From contig MNCI01005255.1 in NCBI GenBank assembly GCA_015680685.1, forward strand, positions 211,713-275,712: a DNA stretch of 64,000 nucleotides, in the 5' to 3' direction. The DNA is from Gnetum montanum. Lineage: Eukaryota; Streptophyta; Gnetopsida; Gnetales; Gnetaceae. The position numbers and the translations under genes are program-made. Below, piece after piece: positions 59,648 through 64,000 of the stretch. Under the pieces are notes generated by a model. The model did not search any database. It saw nothing but the letters and a program-made list of their open reading frames with translations, and had not been told where the DNA came from. Each line of letters begins with the position of its first letter. The stretch's first letter is position 1.

Positions 59648-62600
59648 ATGAATCCCATTAACATCACTACCGCTACTACTCAGAACCTTAATATCTCCGA
59701 CGCAACAACTGCCCAGCAACCCGCCACACAACACATGGGAGGGCAACCCACAATGGGGCCTCGTCGATCTTTGAGGTTGCAAGGGAGAGACCCTGCCGCT
59801 AATATCATAAGCCAAGACGAATATAACTTTATTTGCATTAAGATACAAGCTGGTCTGGCAGTAGACAGGGCTGAGATGGAAGTAAAAAGACAATTTGAGA
59901 CCTTTTATAGAGGGGGGTATGAATTCATCCCTTCCCCATACGACATAATCCCCATTCCGGAGCAATTCTCGGAGCTCTTTACGTAGCTCCTTCTGCATAG
60001 GAGCCAATCGTTAGACCAGGTTACCGTAGAACCACAAAAGGACGAAGAGGATGAATTCGCTGCACAATCTGAGCATGAGGATTCCTATCATACTCTCAGT
60101 CCGCATAACCACGTGAACCCTGTATTTAACCCAGACGCAGGGGAAACCATACCCCTCCAACCCATTACTTCTGACCACACCCAAACACTGTTACAAGAAA
60201 CATCCGCATCAGCTCAAGTCCCTTCCCAGGGCCACCCTTTGTCGAATGCCTTCCCTTTTACGCTCGCCGGTTCATCCTCACAAACACTGCCCCCTCACAG
60301 CAACCTAGGAGTGACGTTTCAAGTCCAATCCCAAGTGCTAAGAATGCCACACGTTATACCTGTGTCCACACCCGCTCATTACATCCCGCATATTCAAACA
60401 CACGCGCCCCCTTTCACCGCCATAACCCAACAAGGATCCTCCTCGTACAACATGGCCGGACAGTGGCCGATGACGAGTACAACGTCGCACCAGGTTTCCC
60501 ACCACTACATACCGCCCCATACGTTGCCACCGATTCATGTACCTCAGACACAGCCACGACAACAACAACAACAGCATCCTCTCTATAATGTAGTGCCCCT
60601 GATGCCATCTGCTATACACTTCCCGCAAACCCAACCCTCAACAACGCAACTCTCAGCCCTTCAGTCAACCGTTCAACAGTCTAACCTATACAACGCGTCA
60701 CAAGCCCAAACCACCCCGCTCCCAAATGCTCAAGATTGGGCAGATGCCAAAAGAATGATGCAGGAATTGACAGACGAGGTAAAACATCTCAAGACCGTCA
60801 GCGATGGGGAGATGAAAGTGATGGATTTCTACAATGACGACCCTATCAGCTCCTCTGTCCCACCTTTAACCCTGCCCAAAGGCGTTCCTTTGCCAACATT
60901 AACCAAATATAATGGTGAGACAGATCCCAACGCCCATCTCATAACATTCCGATTGGAATGCGCCTTGCTCCAGGCTTGGCCCCATGCTGTCCTCCGGGTG
61001 TTCCCCATGTCCCTCACGGGAAGGGCACTCGATTGGTACCGTGCCTTACCCAGGAACTCCATCTGCGCTTTGGATGACCTTATACGCCAATTTGTGACCC
61101 GGTTCAAATATAACCTGAAACCCGAGCCAACGTTGGATAGCCTCATGCAGATTAAGCAGGGGCCTCTCGAACCGATCCAAAAATTTATTCAAAGATGGAG
61201 CGCAGCTCTGAACGAGCTTCATGAACCGATCTCCCCATTTTACCTACTTACGATCCTAAAAGGGGCAGTCAACGATTTCTTTAAATCTAAACTGTATTAC
61301 CTCAACGCGCGAGATCTCAATCAAGCGTTCGAGCAAATTAAGAACATTGAAGAAGCTGCCCAAAACAGTCACGATCCAGCCTACATAGCCTTTAAGAATC
61401 AACATACTAAGAAAGACAAAGAAAAGGCTAAAACCAATATAGCAGCCGTAGCAGGGACGCAACAACAAAAGCCACCGACGCCACCTGCTAATTACTATCA
61501 CACTCAGCCCGCAGCCACCACGCAGGAATCATCATCGCAACAGAATCCGGCGAACTGTACACGAAATTTTGAGAGGAAAGAGCCCTCTCAATATACGCCT
61601 CTGCCAATGAAACCTTCCCAACTCTTCGATCAACTCTTAAAAGTTGGGTTGATGAGCCACAAACAATTGTCCCCCGTGGCCATACAAAGACACGACCGAT
61701 TTTGTCAACTCGTACAGAATCCGAGCCTAGCAACCCCAGATGAGCCTCCCGTGCCCAAAGGATTCCGGATGGATCGCTTTTGCGATTACCATCAAAGGCC
61801 GGGTCATGGAACAGATTACTGTTTCACTTTGAAGCAGGATATCCAACGGATGATTGACGAAGGCAGCATCACATTCGACGGGGCTAACCCCGTCCAACCA
61901 CAAAATCAAACTATGGGAGTGTACCAAGACCCCCTGAACACTAAGGAGGCTCCATACACAATTAGCGCGATTTACTGTGGCAATGAGCCCGACATATCCC
62001 ACATTAACACGGTACACCCCGAGGATAGGGAAGTATCTAACAAGCCGTTTGTAGTTCGAATCCCTCCCGCTGAGCCCGCGCTCGCACCCCGTACATCCCG
62101 CACCCCGCAGGGGCCATATGTGGTCCGAGTGCCCTCGACTACACCTGCCTCCCACACGACAGTGCGCCAACAACCCTACGTGGTGCGCGTTCCCCCCGTT
62201 AACCCTGCGAGCACAACGACACCTTACGCTCGGCCTGCCCCTTTTGTAGTCCGAGTACCACCTGCGGTTGCAACGACGGAGGTCCCACCTCCACTAAGGC
62301 CAACTCCCTACGTCGTCCGGCTTCCGGCACAAACTCCTGCCCAGTCATACCCGCAAACCCGTTCTGCCCCATATGTCGTAAAGGTCCCTGGACAATCCCA
62401 AGGCCCGAGGCCAGGCCCTTCTAACACGCGAGAACGCCTAGCGGACAGGCTCACACGCGAACGCGTGGAAAAAGAACGCCAACGGCTAGCCGTGGGGCCA
62501 CCTAAACCAACACCTCTCAGCTCCATGCCTATGCCGTCGTCTGATAATCAACCGGACATAGGCAACAGCGGCGAAACCTCTCGGACGCACGAACAACGTG

Positions 62601-63727
62601 ACACTGCTAACATCCGCAAGAACGACAAATCACAGAAACGCGAGATAAAACTCCTGGGCCCGATGGACCCGGTCCCTCTCAACCAAAATGCTCCTGACAA
62701 CAGAGATTTTGCGACGGTCCTAACGCAAGTCACTCAGGCACTAAAACAAAAAAACACGTCTCTGAGCTTATATGATTTAGTGTTAACTTCCCAGACCCAC
62801 CGCGAGGCGCTGGTACGCATGTTAACGTCTATCCCGGTTAGCGAGTACTTGCCTCCGAACGAACCAGCGATCCATGCAGTGATGTATTCTCCTCGCAGGG
62901 TCAGCCCTAACGCCTTAAGCTTTCGTGACGAGAGCATCAAAATAGATAAAAAAACTGGTGAGACGACGACAACCCCCATGTTTATAACCATACATATAAA
63001 CCAATTTAAGATACATAGGGTACATGTGGATGATGGGGCGGCCACTAATGTTGTTCCATATCCAATCATCGAACAATTGGGACTTACAGATGCGATCAAG
63101 CCCACGACAACCGCGTGTTTGAAATCCTTCAGCGGGTCACGTGTGTTAGTCAAAGGCACGATAACCCTTGACTTTATAGCGGGAAATCAGTTCCCTACAT
63201 CCGCTGATTTCTTGGTAGTCGATGAGATGCCAGGCTTCAATCTCATCTTAGGAAGGCCCTGGTTAGCCCAGTTAAGAGCCGTATCATCTCCTATACATCA
63301 GGAAATTCACCTGCCCTACGAGGGCGGAGAGGTCGTTATACATGGGGAAGCGACAATTCCTATAATCTCCTCAAGTCTGGAAATAGAGCAAGGGTCACAA
63401 GTAGAGATCGAAAAGCCTAGCTCAAATGACGAGAATCCTCGGTCGCCAACAGATGGCAAGCTCTCTGTCACAGATCGAAAGCCTCCCAACACCGAAATAC
63501 CATTATCTGACATACCACACCTGCGCCATCGTGAAGAAGACGACGCAGGGGTAACGACCGATACTGAAACGCTCGAAAATACAACCACCGGAAACATTCC
63601 AGCAAATGTCCCCTGGGCTGAACTGCCATTCAACATAATCAGCGAGGGAGACGCTGAGTATAAAATAGTGCCTGTCAGTACATCCGCTGATTTAAAAATA
63701 AAGAATATCAAGAAACAATTAAAATAG
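59648..63727 (+). CDS. gag-pro: gag-protease polyprotein of element D (one in-frame TAG)
   Basis: Nearly intact Gag and aspartic protease. ATG 59,648 (MNPINITT) agrees with B. The frame is open to 63,727 except for TAG at 59,984-59,986, where B has a Gln codon; translation from 60,113 alone would give 1,204 residues. Order: basic PRRSLRLQGRDPA (about residue 40); Gln/Pro-rich region; Gag capsid core 60,895-61,350 (ALDWYRALPR, KSKLYYLNARDLNQAF); zinc knuckle C-X2-H-X4-H-X4-C at about 61,780-61,825; six (Y/F)VV(R/K)(V/I/L)P repeats 62,038-62,392; a charged stretch near 62,430-62,510; protease 62,985-63,350 with DDGAATNV (from 63,029) and LILGRPW (near 63,245). The frame ends after KKQLK without RT, as in A and B. 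Confidence 0.9.
62038..62392 (+). repeat. Coding repeat region, (P)YVVRVP linker in Gag-Pro (D)
   Basis: Six units with the heptad-like core P-Y/F-V-V-R/K-V/I/L-P, separated by 12-20 Pro/Thr/Ala-rich residues. Counterparts are at 44,050-43,680 (B), 4,580-4,770 (A) and 20,241-20,430 (E). Lying between zinc knuckle and protease, they could be protease cleavage sites, late-domain-like motifs or a flexible linker; this is undecided. Confidence 0.8.
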
Positions 63728-63734
63728 AAAGCAA

Positions 63735-64000
63735 ATCCTTAGTCCGAAACGACGTTAAACTATAAAAAGTCCGAAATGACAATAAACTATGATAAAACAA
63801 CAAAAAAAAAAAATTCAAAAGCCACTCCCGGTCCGAAATGACACTAAACTATCATGTCCGCAATGACGTAAAACTAGCCACGATCAGCAATGATCGGTTG
63901 CCCGAGAAATATATCCATGTTCCCCAAAACATTCCTTGGTTACATATGCGGCCCGAAATGGCAATAAACTACGCATGGGGCCCGAAATGGCCATAAACTA
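63735..64000 (+). repeat. AGTTTA-hairpin motif array, PRO-side border (D)
   Basis: Here the motif is seen from the sense side: GGTCCGAAATGACACTAAACTA, GTCCGCAATGACGTAAAACTA, GGCCCGAAATGGCCATAAACTA, eight or so units up to the window end. The order (GTC-type nearest protease, GGCC-type farther) is the same as in B. The reversed gene of D should begin, in opposite orientation, just outside the window. Confidence 0.8.

Noticed and set aside
60338-60634. Minus-strand ORFs opposite the gag of D (also 61,727-62,173 and 62,734-63,159)
   Set aside because: They are shadows of the long plus-strand frame; they have no counterpart in other copies and no splice or promoter features.
1-64000. tRNA, rRNA or other structural RNA genes
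   Set aside because: No cloverleaf with A/B boxes or rRNA-like stretch was recognised by eye; a tRNAscan/Infernal run would settle it.

Overview
This is plant nuclear DNA made entirely of nested, mostly decayed LTR retrotransposons. The domain order (gag, retropepsin, reverse transcriptase, RNase H, a second archaeal-type RNase H, integrase), the Gag zinc-knuckle form and the RT motifs place all copies in the Ty3/gypsy Tat lineage. No host gene, rRNA or tRNA gene was recognised. The depth of nesting and the strong C-to-T decay suggest a large repeat-rich seed-plant genome; a gymnosperm is a guess only.

Six related elements (my labels A-F) can be separated. F (minus) contributes a 5' LTR at 249-1,763 and has jumped into the 5' LTR of A. 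A (plus, 1,764-18,100) has gag-pro, a reversed gene, pol and a 3' LTR. E (plus, 15,940-28,568) appears to share that LTR and has lost protease and integrase. C (minus, starts at 28,569) is inserted in the 3' LTR of E. B (minus, 30,457-48,399, about 17.9 kb, both LTRs and a near-perfect 5-bp target duplication) is inserted in the 3' untranslated part of C. D (plus, from 58,115 to beyond the window) is inserted in C between its reversed gene and its gag-pro, so the gag-pro of C must lie beyond the right edge. D and B are the youngest and CpG-rich; A and E are the oldest and CpG-poor.

The main discovery is a module of about 4.5 kb between protease and reverse transcriptase, on the opposite strand to gag-pol, present at the same place in A, B, C and (3' end only) E. 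It reads as one eight-exon gene with GT-AG introns at matching positions and nearly equal exon lengths (for example exon 2 of 449/450/450 bp and exon 7 of 821/784/821 bp), a coiled-coil-like exon and an acidic last exon. It has its own TATA box in copy A. Because it runs antisense to the genomic RNA, its introns cannot be removed in that RNA and can survive retrotransposition. The module is bordered by arrays of a short motif, AGTTTA followed by a tiny inverted repeat (GTC..GAC or GGCC..GGCC). Its first intron and upstream region carry the same palindromic short repeats (GCGTATACGC in B, TAGCATAG-type in A) that fill the LTR promoter region of the same element.

Working model (inference): gag-pro and pol are separated by several kilobases and pol must be made by splicing or from another message, while the reversed gene is transcribed from its own promoter as an accessory function of this retrotransposon clade.
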